64,000 bases of DNA from Oncomelania hupensis. Its lineage: Eukaryota > Mollusca > Gastropoda > Littorinimorpha > Pomatiopsidae. The notes beneath the pieces are model-generated. The model was not told the DNA's origin and ran no database searches. It worked only from the letters and a program-made list of their open reading frames with translations. Of this stretch, positions 52,290 to 62,845 are shown in pieces. The first letter of the stretch is position 1. Each line of letters opens with the position of its first letter. The position numbers and the translations under genes were made by a program. The stretch is taken from contig CM072523.1 of assembly GCA_036898135.1 (NCBI GenBank), positions 35,710,863 through 35,774,862 on the forward strand, given 5' to 3'.

Positions 52290-52311
52290 TCAGTTTTCAA
52301 GGCTAAACACC

Positions 52312-52567
52312 CGAAGTAGATGTTTTCTGAAGCAGCGACGGCTTCTTGGAAGATATCTTCTGCGCAGCCGCAAAGACATGACGATCTATCAACTGAGCTA
52401 CCCGGCCCCTTCTTGAAGCCACAGTGACCTCGATTCATTGAAGTGGCGTACGCGATCCACGAGGGATGACAAAAGGCGTCTCCCAGTATATTCCGGTCAC
52501 GTGTTATGGCTGCGCAGAAGATATTTTCCAAAAAGCCGTCGCTGCTTCAGAAAACGTCTTCATCGGG
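52312..52567. repeat. Palindromic repeat with tRNA-like loop
   Basis: Arms of about 59 bp (TTTTCTGAAGCAGCGACGG ... CTTCTGCGCAGCC) inverted at each end. In the loop the minus strand reads GGGTAGCTCAGTTGATAGAT (52,384-52,403), matching a tRNA A-box/D-arm, without a convincing B box. Right after the gap, the sequence from 56,501 repeats the loop and right arm only. Confidence 0.8.
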
Positions 52568-52714
52568 TACCATACTCATCACCATTTTCATCAAAATCAA
52601 CTTGAACAGAGAAAATTGTGTTAAACATTATGTAATCTCGCCTTTGGAAACGGGACTGCAGTATTGTAATAATATAAAATAGGCTAACATGTTTTATTCA
52701 TTTTATCACTCTTG

Positions 52715-53356
52715 TCAAGCACTTTTAAGATCAAGGCGCTGACCGAAACAGGATTTATAATTCGAGGCGCCCGTTTGCAGCCCTTTGGCGCTTTGTCTGA
52801 CAGACACCTGAGCACAATCATGTGCGACGGGGTTGGAAAGGGGGGGGGGGTGAGGAAGGGACGGAAGGAGCCTAGAACTTGCTGGGTTCATTTGTGTAGC
52901 CGGCACTCACCCGTCTGGGGGTGAGCGTGGAATGTGTGCGTGTTCAGACCAGACCTCGGTTTATACTCTCATTCCCAATCCTTGGTGCATGAAAAACGCC
53001 AAGGGTAGAAAAAAATTGCAGCTGCGACGCGTTTTCAGATTTTCCAATTAAAACTTATTTCGTATAGTCCTTCTGATGAGAGTATAAACCGAGGTGCAGT
53101 CTGTCCACGCACGCATTCAATCGCACGGACTTTAAAGATCCTGACGCCCGTGTACTAGACGTGTGAGTGTCGGCCACGCAAATACACCCAACGCACTAAG
53201 CCCCTTCTCCCGGTTACCCAGGACGGTGCTCAGTTGTCTGGACGTCAGACTGGGCTCCCCAAAGGTTGCAAGTGGGAGCGTCTCGGGCGGCTTGAGTTAG
53301 ATCCTGTATCGACCAGCGCCTTGAGCAACTCCGAGCCAGAAAAGCGCTCTATATAA
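52715..53356. repeat. GGCGCT fold-back repeat
   Basis: Two inverted arms of about 260-280 bp. The left arm contains AAGGCGCTGACCGAAACAGG and ends ACCTCGGTTTATACTCTCAT (52,953-52,972); the right arm starts ATGAGAGTATAAACCGAGGT (53,077) and carries the inverted GGCGCT block near 53,320, closing with GCGCTCTATATAAATGCG. The arms have diverged substantially. A single arm is at 1,165. Confidence 0.8.
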
Positions 53357-53432
53357 ATGCGTGTGCGTGTGTATACGCGTATGTTTGAAAGAGAACATTG
53401 GAAGTAGGGGAGCGGGGGGTGAGGGGGGGGGG

Positions 53433-53477
53433 TGAGAGAGAGAGAGAAAGAAAGAAAGACAGGCAGGCAGAGACAGG

Positions 53478-53570
<93 letters not shown>
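53433..53570. repeat. (AG)n microsatellite
   Basis: AG repeat with short AAAG and CAGG variants on the left; counterpart at 57,553-57,688. Confidence 0.95.
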
Positions 53571-53572
<2 letters not shown>

Positions 53573-53929
53573 GTGTAACGAAAAGGGGTATTTCAAGAAT
53601 ATTGCGTGCATGGATAATCTGAGTGTTCTCCCGTCTCATAAGTTCTCTAACTCATAAGAATGAACTGTGTTATCACACCCTCTATTAAACTATAAACATG
53701 AATCAACAAAATTACCACGAGTACAGAAAATCAAGAAGAATCAAAATACAATTATTTTCTACTCACGTACCCACGTAGAGTTAATCCGTGGATTACACGC
53801 CACTCACAATTACACATAACATTCCAGTCACCGTCGACAGAGAGAAGAGGAATCTAAAGGTGCGAATAGTCTCACTGGAGTTTGTTCAATTGTCTATGCA
53901 AGTCCTCTACCTACAGCGCCTCCTCCTTC

Positions 53930-54335
53930 TCCCTTCCTCCGTCTTCTTGTCCTTCTATAATAGTGTCTTCTTCTCCTTGCGCTTCCTCCGTCTTCCTTCT
54001 CTTTGCTTCTTCGTAGTCTTTCTTCTTAGTTGCCTTCTTTCTTCTTTATTCTTCTTCGGCTGCGTCTCTCCTTTGCTGCTGCTGCTGCCTTTTCTTCTTC
54101 GTCGTCTTTATTATTCTTCGGCTGCTTCTCTCGTTGCTGCTGCTGTTGCCTTTTCTTCTTCTTCTTCCTCCTCTTCTTCTTGATTCTTCTTCTTCTTCTT
54201 GGTTCTTCTTCATCTTGGTTCTTCTTCTTGATACTTCTTCTTCTTCTTCTTGATTCTTCTTCTTCTTGATTCTCCTTCTTCTTCTTGGTTCTTCTTCTTC
54301 TTGATTCTTCTTCTTCTTGTTCTTCTTGAGGCCCC
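53930..54335. repeat. (CTT)n-rich low-complexity region
   Basis: Long imperfect CTT/TTCTTC array including (CTG)n patches. Glu/Lys-rich or Ser-rich open frames on either strand follow from the repeat and are not taken as genes. Counterpart at 58,045-58,450. Confidence 0.9.
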
Positions 54336-54701
54336 CAGCAGGAAACTTCTGCAGACACAGCTGCGAGAAGTCCAGAGCAACCACTCCTTAGTATAGTCAA
54401 GAAAAGAATGAATGTATTTTTGAATGTACATTGGTGAACTGTCATGTGACCAGCTCAACCAATCAGAATTTAGCTATCAGTTAAAAACAATATTACAAAT
54501 ATCTACTCACAGGAAGAGACTACAATATTATAAAGTCATCGGACCAAAATACTATAAACCCGGTCCGTGACAATACCCCCTTCCTGCAAAAAGAAAGCGC
54601 CCGACTTTTCTGAATTTTATCAGAAAGAAAAAAAATACTACGAGTTTGTATCCACCTAAAACTGTACAAATCAACGAAAAATTGGTCATTATTAATTATA
54701 T

Positions 54702-54998
54702 GGGGTGTCGGATAGCGCAGTGGTTGGAGCACTCGCTACTGTGTCGCAAGTTAAGCACCGTCCAGTGCGGTTAGCACTTGGATGGGTGACCGCAAAACGT
54801 GAAGCGACAAATAACAACGCCCCCAGTTGACTCAACTGTGACTGAGTACCTACTCTCTTAAGGATGGGGAAGGTAAAGCAGCGAGGGAGAGAGATGGGCA
54901 TCACCCTCATTACGCTGGCCCAAGATAAGTGTGATCTCCAACATCACGCTCCCCTACGGCCACAAGGCTATGGGACCACCTTTACCTTTTACCTTTTT
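54702..54998 (+). repeat. SINE with tRNA-like and 5S-rRNA-like segments
   Basis: 297 bp flanked by an exact 12-bp duplication TATTAATTATAT (54,690-54,701 and 54,999-55,010). The 5' part GGATAGCGCAGTGGTTGGAG resembles a tRNA A-box; the next part TTAGCACTTGGATGGGTGAC closely resembles the internal promoter region of 5S rRNA. The 3' end is (CCTTTTA)n-like. Mobile by LINE machinery; not a functional RNA gene. Confidence 0.85.
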
Positions 54999-55010
54999 TA
55001 TTAATTATAT

Positions 55011-56000
55011 TAAATATAAACATACTTCATTACGCCTTCACATGAAGCGTAATATATATGAAAAAGTCAGGGTCACCACTGCAACGAAAAGGGGTATTTC
55101 AAGAATATTGCGTGCATGCGTGCGTGGATAATCTGCGTGTTCTCCCGTCTCACAATTTCTCTAACTCATAAGAATAAACTGTATTATCACACCCTCTATT
55201 AAACTATAAACATGAATCAACAAAATTAGCACGAGTACAAAAAATCAACAAGAATCAAAATACAATTATTTACAAGATGAATAAAGTTGGATTTGCAACA
55301 ACGAACGAGTTGTATTCTCAATGTCAATTAATATTGTTAGTGTTATTGTGATGTTTCTTTGTCAGCCTATTGTTCGTGTTGTTAAATAGGTGAATTTTCC
55401 TTCCTACAAGGAGTGATGTGGTTTTAGGGCTTGTAGTGCGTGTGCGAGCGTCCTTTCTCCCCCTAAACTAAACTAAAAACTCAACTAATAAAATGAAGTG
55501 TCAAAAATACAATTGCGCATTTATTTAGTAAATATATAAATCACCCCTGAATCAAGAAACAACAGAATGAAACAAAAGAAAACATAAAATGGTTCATCAC
55601 ATAAACAAAAGAACGAATCTCAATGGCAAAACATCGGCATAAATGTAAAAAATCCCTCTAATTAACCACACACATATAAGACACAAAAGTAATTTTTTTA
55701 AAAACACACACATGTCCCCCCCCCCTCCTTTCCCCCACTCCCCGCTTTGGTCCCTGGTAGTCCGTTATACACTGCACTGTACAACTAGTTCACAAAACCT
55801 TCACCGTCACTGATAAAAAAGTCTTGTTGCTCTGTTCTTCTTGGGCGTAATCTTAAATTAAAACACTTCACCTCAGTTCCGTTATGCACAGATTACACTA
55901 TGTAACACAATTTTTGTTCCTGGCTTCTAAGTGTTATATTTCAATTGCTTATGTCTAAAGTACGTGAAAAAAATGACTTCATTAAGCACAAACTTTGCTT
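55011..56000. other. AT-rich stretch, no gene
   Basis: AT-rich with a C-run near 55,717. The segment AACGAAAAGGGGTATTTCAAG at about 55,082 repeats 53,577, so there is a roughly 100-180 bp internal direct repeat (53,577-53,755 versus 55,082-55,265). Confidence 0.6.
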
Positions 56001-56500
56001 NNNNNNNNNNNNNNNNNNNNNNNNNNNNNNNNNNNNNNNNNNNNNNNNNNNNNNNNNNNNNNNNNNNNNNNNNNNNNNNNNNNNNNNNNNNNNNNNNNNN
56101 NNNNNNNNNNNNNNNNNNNNNNNNNNNNNNNNNNNNNNNNNNNNNNNNNNNNNNNNNNNNNNNNNNNNNNNNNNNNNNNNNNNNNNNNNNNNNNNNNNNN
56201 NNNNNNNNNNNNNNNNNNNNNNNNNNNNNNNNNNNNNNNNNNNNNNNNNNNNNNNNNNNNNNNNNNNNNNNNNNNNNNNNNNNNNNNNNNNNNNNNNNNN
56301 NNNNNNNNNNNNNNNNNNNNNNNNNNNNNNNNNNNNNNNNNNNNNNNNNNNNNNNNNNNNNNNNNNNNNNNNNNNNNNNNNNNNNNNNNNNNNNNNNNNN
56401 NNNNNNNNNNNNNNNNNNNNNNNNNNNNNNNNNNNNNNNNNNNNNNNNNNNNNNNNNNNNNNNNNNNNNNNNNNNNNNNNNNNNNNNNNNNNNNNNNNNN
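56001..56500. other. Assembly gap (500 N)
   Basis: Exactly 500 N, a conventional placeholder length rather than a measured distance. Confidence 0.99.
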
Positions 56501-57594
56501 ATCTATCACCTGAGCTACCCGGCCCCTTCTTGAAGCCACAGTGACCTCGATTCATTGAAGTGGCGTACGCGATCCACGAGGGATGACAAAAGGCGTCTCC
56601 CAGTATATTCCGGTCACGTGTTATGGGCTGCGCAGAAGATATTTTCCAAAAAGCCGTCGCTGCTTCAGAAAACGTCTTCATCGGGTACCATACTCATCAC
56701 CATTTTCATCAAAATCAACTTGAACAGAGAAAATTGTGTTAAACATTATGTAATCTCGCCTTTGGAAACGGGACTGCAGTATTGTAATAATATAAAATAG
56801 GCTAACATGTTTTATTCATTTTATCACTCTTGTCAAGCACTTTTAAGATCAAGGCGCTGACCGAAACAGGATTTATAATTCGAGGCGCCCGTTTGCAGCC
56901 CTTTGGCGCTTTGTCTGACAGACACCTGAGCACAATCATGTGCGACGGGGTTGGAAAGGGGGGGGGGGTGAGGAAGGGACGGAAGGAGCCTAGAACTTGC
57001 TGGGTTCATTTGTGTAGCCGGCACTCACCCGTCTGGGGGTGAGCGTGGAATGTGGCGTGTTCAGACCAGACCTCGGTTTATACTCTCATTCCCAATCCTT
57101 GGTGCATGAAAAACGCCAAGGGTAGAAAAAAATTGCAGCTGCGACGCGTTTTCAGATTTTCCAATTAAAACTTATTTCGTATAGTCCTTCTGATGAGAGT
57201 ATAAACCGAGGTGCAGTCTGTCCACGCACGCATTCAATCGCACGGACTTTAAAGATCCTGACGCCCGTGTACTAGACGTGTGAGTGTCGGCCACGCAAAT
57301 ACACCCAACGCACTAAGCCCCTTCTCCCGGTTACCCAGGACGGTGCTCAGTTGTCTGGACGTCAGACTGGGCTCCCCAAAGGTTGCAAGTGGGAGCGTCT
57401 CGGGCGGCTTGAGTTAGATCCTGTATCGACCAGCGCCTTGAGCAACTCCGAGCCAGAAAAGCGCTCTATATAAATGCGTGTGCGTGTGTATACGCGTATG
57501 TTTGAAAGAGAACATTGGAAGTAGGGGAGCGGGGGGTGAGGGGGGGGGGGTGAGGAGAGAGAGAAAGAAAGAAAGACAGGCAGGCAGAGACAGG

Positions 57595-57691
<97 letters not shown>

Positions 57692-60111
57692 GTGTAACGA
57701 AAAGGGGTATTTCAAGAATATTGCGTGCATGGATAATCTGAGTGTTCTCCCGTCTCATAAGTTCTCTAACTCATAAGAATGAACTGTGTTATCACACCCT
57801 CTATTAAACTATAAACATGAATCAACAAAATTACCACGAGTACAGAAAATCAAGAAGAATCAAAATACAATTATTTTCTACTCACGTACCCACGTAGAGT
57901 TAATCCGTGGATTACACGCCACTCACAATTACACATAACATTCCAGTCACCGTCGACAGAGAGAAGAGGAATCTAAAGGTGCGAATAGTCTCACTGGAGT
58001 TTGTTCAATTGTCTATGCAAGTCCTCTACCTACAGCGCCTCCTCCTTCTCCCTTCGTCTTCTTGTCCTTCTATAATAGTGTCTTCTTCTCCTTGCGCTTC
58101 CTCCGTCTTCCTTCTCTTTGCTTCTTCGTAGTCTTTCTTCTTAGTTGCCTTCTTTCTTCTTTATTCTTCTTCGGCTGCGTCTCTCCTTTGCTGCTGCTGC
58201 TGCCTTTTCTTCTTCGTCGTCTTTATTATTCTTCGGCTGCTTCTCTCGTTGCTGCTGCTGTTGCCTTTTCTTCTTCTTCTTCCTCCTCTTCTTCTTGATT
58301 CTTCTTCTTCTTCTTGGTTCTTCTTCATCTTGGTTCTTCTTCTTGATACTTCTTCTTCTTCTTCTTGATTCTTCTTCTTCTTGATTCTCCTTCTTCTTCT
58401 TGGTTCTTCTTCTTCTTGATTCTTCTTCTTCTTGTTCTTCTTGAGGCCCCCAGCAGGAAACTTCTGCAGACACAGCTGCGAGAAGTCCAGAGCAACCACT
58501 CCTTAGTATAGTCAAGAAAAGAATGAATGTATTTTTGAATGTACATTGGTGAACCATGTGACCAGCTCAACCAATCAGAATTTAGCTATCAGTTAAAAAC
58601 AATATTACAAATATCTACTCACAGGAAGAGACTACAATATTATAAAGTCATCGGACCAAAATACTATAAACCCGGTCCGTGACAATACCCCCTTCCTGCA
58701 AAAAGAAAGCGCCCCGACTTTTCTGAATTTTATCAGAAAGAAAAAAAATACTACGAGTTTGTATCCACCTAAAACTGTACAAATCAACGAAAAATTGGTC
58801 ATTATTAATTATATGGGGTGTCGGATAGCGCAGTGGTTGGAGCACTCGCTACTGTGTCGCAAGTTAAGCACCGTCCAGTGCGGTTAGCACTTGGATGGGT
58901 GACCGCAAAACGTGAAGCGACAAATAACAACGCCCCCAGTTGACTCAACTGTGACTGAGTACCTACTCTCTTAAGGATGGGGAAGGTAAAGCAGCGAGGG
59001 AGAGAGATGGGCATCACCCTCATTACGCTGGCCCAAGATAAGTGTGATCTCCAAATCACGCTCCCCTACGGCCACAAGGCTATGGGACCACCTTTACCTT
59101 TTACCTTTTTTATTAATTATATTAAATATAAACATACTTCATTACGCCTTCACATGAAGCGTAATATATATGAAAAAGTCAGGGTCACCACTGCAACGAA
59201 AAGGGGTATTTCAAGAATATTGCGTGCATGCGTGCGTGGATAATCTGCGTGTTCTCCCGTCTCACAATTTCTCTAACTCATAAGAATAAACTGTATTATC
59301 ACACCCTCTATTAAACTATAAACATGAATCAACAAAATTAGCACGAGTACAAAAAATCAACAAGAATCAAAATACAATTATTTACAAGATGAATAAAGTT
59401 GGATTTGCAACAACGAACGAGTTGTATTCTCAATGTCAATTAATATTGTTAGTGTTATTGTGATGTTTCTTTGTCAGCCTATTGTTCGTGTTGTTAAATA
59501 GGTGAATTTTCCTTCCTACAAGGAGTGATGTGGTTTTAGGGCTTGTAGTGCGTGTGCGAGCGTCCTTTCTCCCCCTAAACTAAACTAAAAACTCAACTAA
59601 TAAAATGAAGTGTCAAAAATACAATTGCGCATTTATTTAGTAAATATATAAATCACCCCTGAATCAAGAAACAACAGAATGAAACAAAAGAAAACATAAA
59701 ATGGTTCATCACATAAACAAAAGAACGAATCTCAATGGCAAAACATCGGCATAAATGTAAAAAATCCCTCTAATTAACCACACACATATAAGACACAAAA
59801 GTAATTTTTTTAAAAACACACACATGTCCCCCCCCCCTCCTTTCCCCCACTCCCCGCTTTGGTCCCTGGTAGTCCGTTATACACTGCACTGTACAACTAG
59901 TTCACAAAACCTTCACCGTCACTGATAAAAAAGTCTTGTTGCTCTGTTCTTCTTGGGCGTAATCTTAAATTAAAACACTTCACCTCAGTTCCGTTATGCA
60001 CAGATTACACTATGTAACACAATTTTTGTTCCTGGCTTCTAAGTGTTATATTTCAATTGCTTATGTCTAAAGTACGTGAAAAAATGACTTCATTAAGCAC
60101 AAACTTTGCTT
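56501..60111 (+). repeat. 3.6-kb segment duplicated across the gap, right copy
   Basis: Matches 52,384-56,000 with only small indels and a few substitutions, including the fold-back repeat (about 56,833-57,475), (AG)n (57,553-57,688), (CTT)n region (58,045-58,450) and SINE (58,815-59,110). It continues beyond the end of the left copy into new sequence. Confidence 0.95.
58815..59110 (+). repeat. SINE, second appearance of the 54,702 copy
   Basis: Same SINE with the same 12-bp flanks TATTAATTATAT. Identical insertion site and flanks show that it is the same locus, not a second insertion. Confidence 0.85.
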
Positions 60112-60740
60112 ACACGACAACAGCACGAAGAAAACTAGTTTTTGTGAAAATAGAACGATTTTTTTTTATTTTTCGTCATAATGATCAGGTAAAAACAAAA
60201 ATTGCACAAGGAATAGACAAACACAGTCGGAAACCACTCAACAAGGTTCAGAAATGTGTAGATTTTCTAGATTTACGATTGTACTGTGAATCACTCTCTC
60301 AGTTCAGTTTATACAGTTATAGTCCCCAACACAGTATGCGTATAGGAGACTTTGGTATTATGATGTCCATTGATATAAGAGGTCGTGCTGCAGTAAGAGG
60401 TCATATGAAGAGGGAGTGCGGGACGCTGCTACGACATCCGGAAAAAGACGGAGATGGATCAATGGCAGGCATGAGGGGAAGGAGTACGAACGAACGGCGG
60501 CAGGGGTAGGACCGGGGTGCCAGGGAGGCCGCCAAGGCCAAGGGAGGGCAAGCCAGAGGGGGAAGGGTGGAGGGCCTAGCAGTGACCAGGAGGGCGGGGG
60601 GAGGGGAACGTACCTAAGTAGATAAAAATCCTTCAGGACCACATTAAAAGTCGAGGAGGGCCGGGTAAAAGCTATAAACAATCAAGAATGGACCCATAAA
60701 ACAAGGAGGGGAAAAAATGGTACAGTGAGATAGGGAAAGT
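60112..60740. other. No gene recognised
   Basis: AT-rich then purine-rich sequence. An open plus-strand frame from 60,057 to 60,509 shows no family I know. Confidence 0.4.
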
Positions 60741-60744
60741 GATT

Positions 60745-61160
60745 CATGAAAACGGATACCCAGGACACAGGGGTCAACTGAAGGTATGAGTCATGTGGAG
60801 GGGATGGTCAATCATGGAAACGGATACCCAGGCCCCGTGGGGTCGACTGAAGGTATGGGTCATGTGGAGGGGATGGTCAGTCATGGAAACGGATACCTAG
60901 GCCCCGTGGGGTCGACTGAAGGTATGAGCCATGTGGTATGGGATGTCAATCATGAAAACGAATACCCAGGATCCAAGGGATCAACTGAGGTATAAGTCAT
61001 GTGGTGAGAAATGTCAGTAGTGGTATCTAATACCCAGGACAAAAGGATCAACTGAAGGTATGAGTCATGTGAGGGGAGTGGTCAGTCATGGAAACGGATA
61101 CCCAGAACCCATGGGGTCGACTGGAGGTATGAGCCATGTGGTATGAGAGCAAGGTAGCTG
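60745..61160 (+). repeat. Minisatellite, ~69-bp unit
   Basis: Units beginning ATGAGTCATGTGGAGGGGAT recur at about 60,786, 60,855, 60,924, 60,990, 61,060 and 61,129. The first units are exactly 69 bp apart, hence open in one frame (GNGYPGPVGSTEG-type peptide repeat) for 69 codons before decaying. Degenerate units (ACCCAGGACCCAA) continue to about 61,300. Confidence 0.9.
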
Positions 61161-61640
61161 AGCGATATAAGTCAGTACGTGGTAGTAATACCCAGGACCC
61201 AATGGGTCAGCTGAGGGTACAATCCGTGTAGTAGTAGCTGAGTGGGAACATGTCACTTAAGTAGAGCATACCCAGGACCCAAGAAGGTAGAGTCGAACCC
61301 AAGGCCCATGGGCCAGGTGGGGTAATAGGTTACAAACAGGTAACTGAGTGGGGATAGTCATCATTAGTAGTTGTAAGACAAAGGAACCCAAGACGAGTTC
61401 CGGGGAGAGAACCGGCCAGGCGGTTGGGTCTAAAGGTGTACAGACACTCGTGAGCGGTAGGTGCACACCGCGGTCATGAACAGCAGTCCAAAGTTAGTCG
61501 ACAAGGAGTAGGCTACCAGATCGGCCATGGAGTCCAGATGCACGTCGCGGCAGGCAATCCTAACCGCGGAGAAGTCAGGCTCCAGGGCCAGACACTCAAG
61601 GACACAGTGGTCGTGTGCTTTTATACTTGTACAGCTACTT
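61161..61640. other. No gene recognised
   Basis: GC-richer stretch with remnants of the minisatellite; no element or gene identified. Confidence 0.4.
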
Positions 61641-61644
61641 TTGG

Positions 61645-61725
61645 AACGTTCAAGAACGTTCTAGAAAGTTCTGAGAGTTTCTCGAAAGTTCTGGAAGTTT
61701 CTTGAACGTTCTAGAGTGTTCAGGA
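61645..61725. promoter_or_regulatory. Heat-shock-element-like array
   Basis: Dense GAA/TTC alternation: GGAACGTTCAAGAACGTTC, TAGAAAGTTCT, CTCGAAAGTTCTGGAAG and TTGAACGTTCTAGAG within about 80 bp. Same style as the array at 44,486 in the Gypsy leader. No downstream gene is visible, so it may belong to an unrecognised retroelement. Confidence 0.45.
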
Positions 61726-61972
61726 GAATTGTAGAAACATGTGGACAACTCTAGCAGTTCAGGGAGGAAGCTCGGCATTGAAAGCAAATCGATAATTTTC
61801 TCGAACACACGCGATTTTCCAAATTTCATTGTCCCGGGCACAGAAGCAAAGTTTTTCTGGAATAACAGCGATTTCCTTTCTGTTCTAGACCTAAAGGGAT
61901 AGGAAAACACACTTTCAACCCAGGAACAGAACAAAAGTGAAAATTTGTTACATAGTGTTATAAAGAAGAGTA

Positions 61973-62510
61973 CCCCCGTTGGGGTGCCGGGGGTTTCAGT
62001 ATAAATAGTATCCCCACTTTCTGGAAATTTAGTGCTTTAAATTCCCACTGTCTCTGTCTTTCTCATTTGTTCTTTCTCATTCCTGCTCTGTTCTATCAAT
62101 CTGCTATACTATCTTCTTCTTCACTAGACCAATCTCCTACCTTTTTTCTTGAAAACTCTTCTGGGACAAGACTCCTTATTTGTGTGTGAGGTGGTCACTA
62201 GGGCTTCCTATGATGTTATTCTTTAGCAATGTAGGCATTTTCTATGTATGTGTTTTGTTGATAATTTATAATGATGTTTATATTCTATTTTGTTTTTGTA
62301 AACGGGGGTTCGATAAATTAGAGTATAGCCTCAGCGTCCCCTGCGTGGGATGTCTTTATTGTAAAGTGACTGGCTGGTGGAGAGCTTTCAGTTTTACCAC
62401 TAGGGTTGTTTCAGCAGATCTTTTATGCGGATCAGGGGTTGTCCGGTCCTGATTTGGCTCGGAAGAGTCCGCTGGACCTAAAGCAATACTCATGTAATGT
62501 AATGTAATTT
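61973..62510 (+). repeat. Family R retroposon, copy 5
   Basis: Starts CCCCCGTTGGGGTGCCGGG and ends CATGTAATGTAATGTAAT, with one internal deletion of about 40 bp near 62,190 relative to 51,710. Flanking duplication not clear. Confidence 0.9.
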
Positions 62511-62609
62511 TAAAAAGTTATTTAAAGTCACAGGATATTAGAATCCGCAATGTTTATAGTGTATATAAAAAAGATAATTATGAATAAACTGTTTTCTCAA
62601 AAGCTTGGT

Positions 62610-62762
62610 TACATGTACATGCATACATACATCGCATACACACACTTACATACCCACACATCACCTACATAAACATACACACACATACATACACATATAT
62701 GCATGCACACGCACATACATACTAAAACACAGAGAGGCAACATTATTAATATTATTATTATA

Positions 62763-62837
<75 letters not shown>

Positions 62838-62845
62838 TATGCGCC
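62610..62845. repeat. (ACAT)-type and (ATT)n microsatellites
   Basis: CATACA-rich tract at about 62,613-62,720, then (ATT)n from about 62,747 to 62,837, the latter abutting the 3' end of a LINE. Confidence 0.9.

Larger units (their letters stand above)
52384..56000 (+). repeat. 3.6-kb segment duplicated across the gap, left copy
   Basis: Near-identical to 56,501-60,111 from first to last base. This copy ends exactly at the N run and the other begins exactly after it, so I read them as overlapping contig ends. Contents in order: palindrome right half, GGCGCT fold-back repeat, (AG)n, (CTT)n region, SINE, and AT-rich DNA. Confidence 0.95.

Noticed and set aside
54026..54458. Lys/Glu-rich open frames as a nuclear or chaperone-like protein
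   Set aside because: They arise from the CTT/AAG repeat array, exist in several frames on both strands, and lack any non-repetitive domain.
54740..54800. 5S rRNA gene
   Set aside because: Only the internal control region is similar; flanked by SINE body and target duplication.
52384..60111. Biological tandem duplication of 4.1 kb
   Set aside because: Copies coincide exactly with contig ends at an N gap; overlap artefact is the simpler reading.
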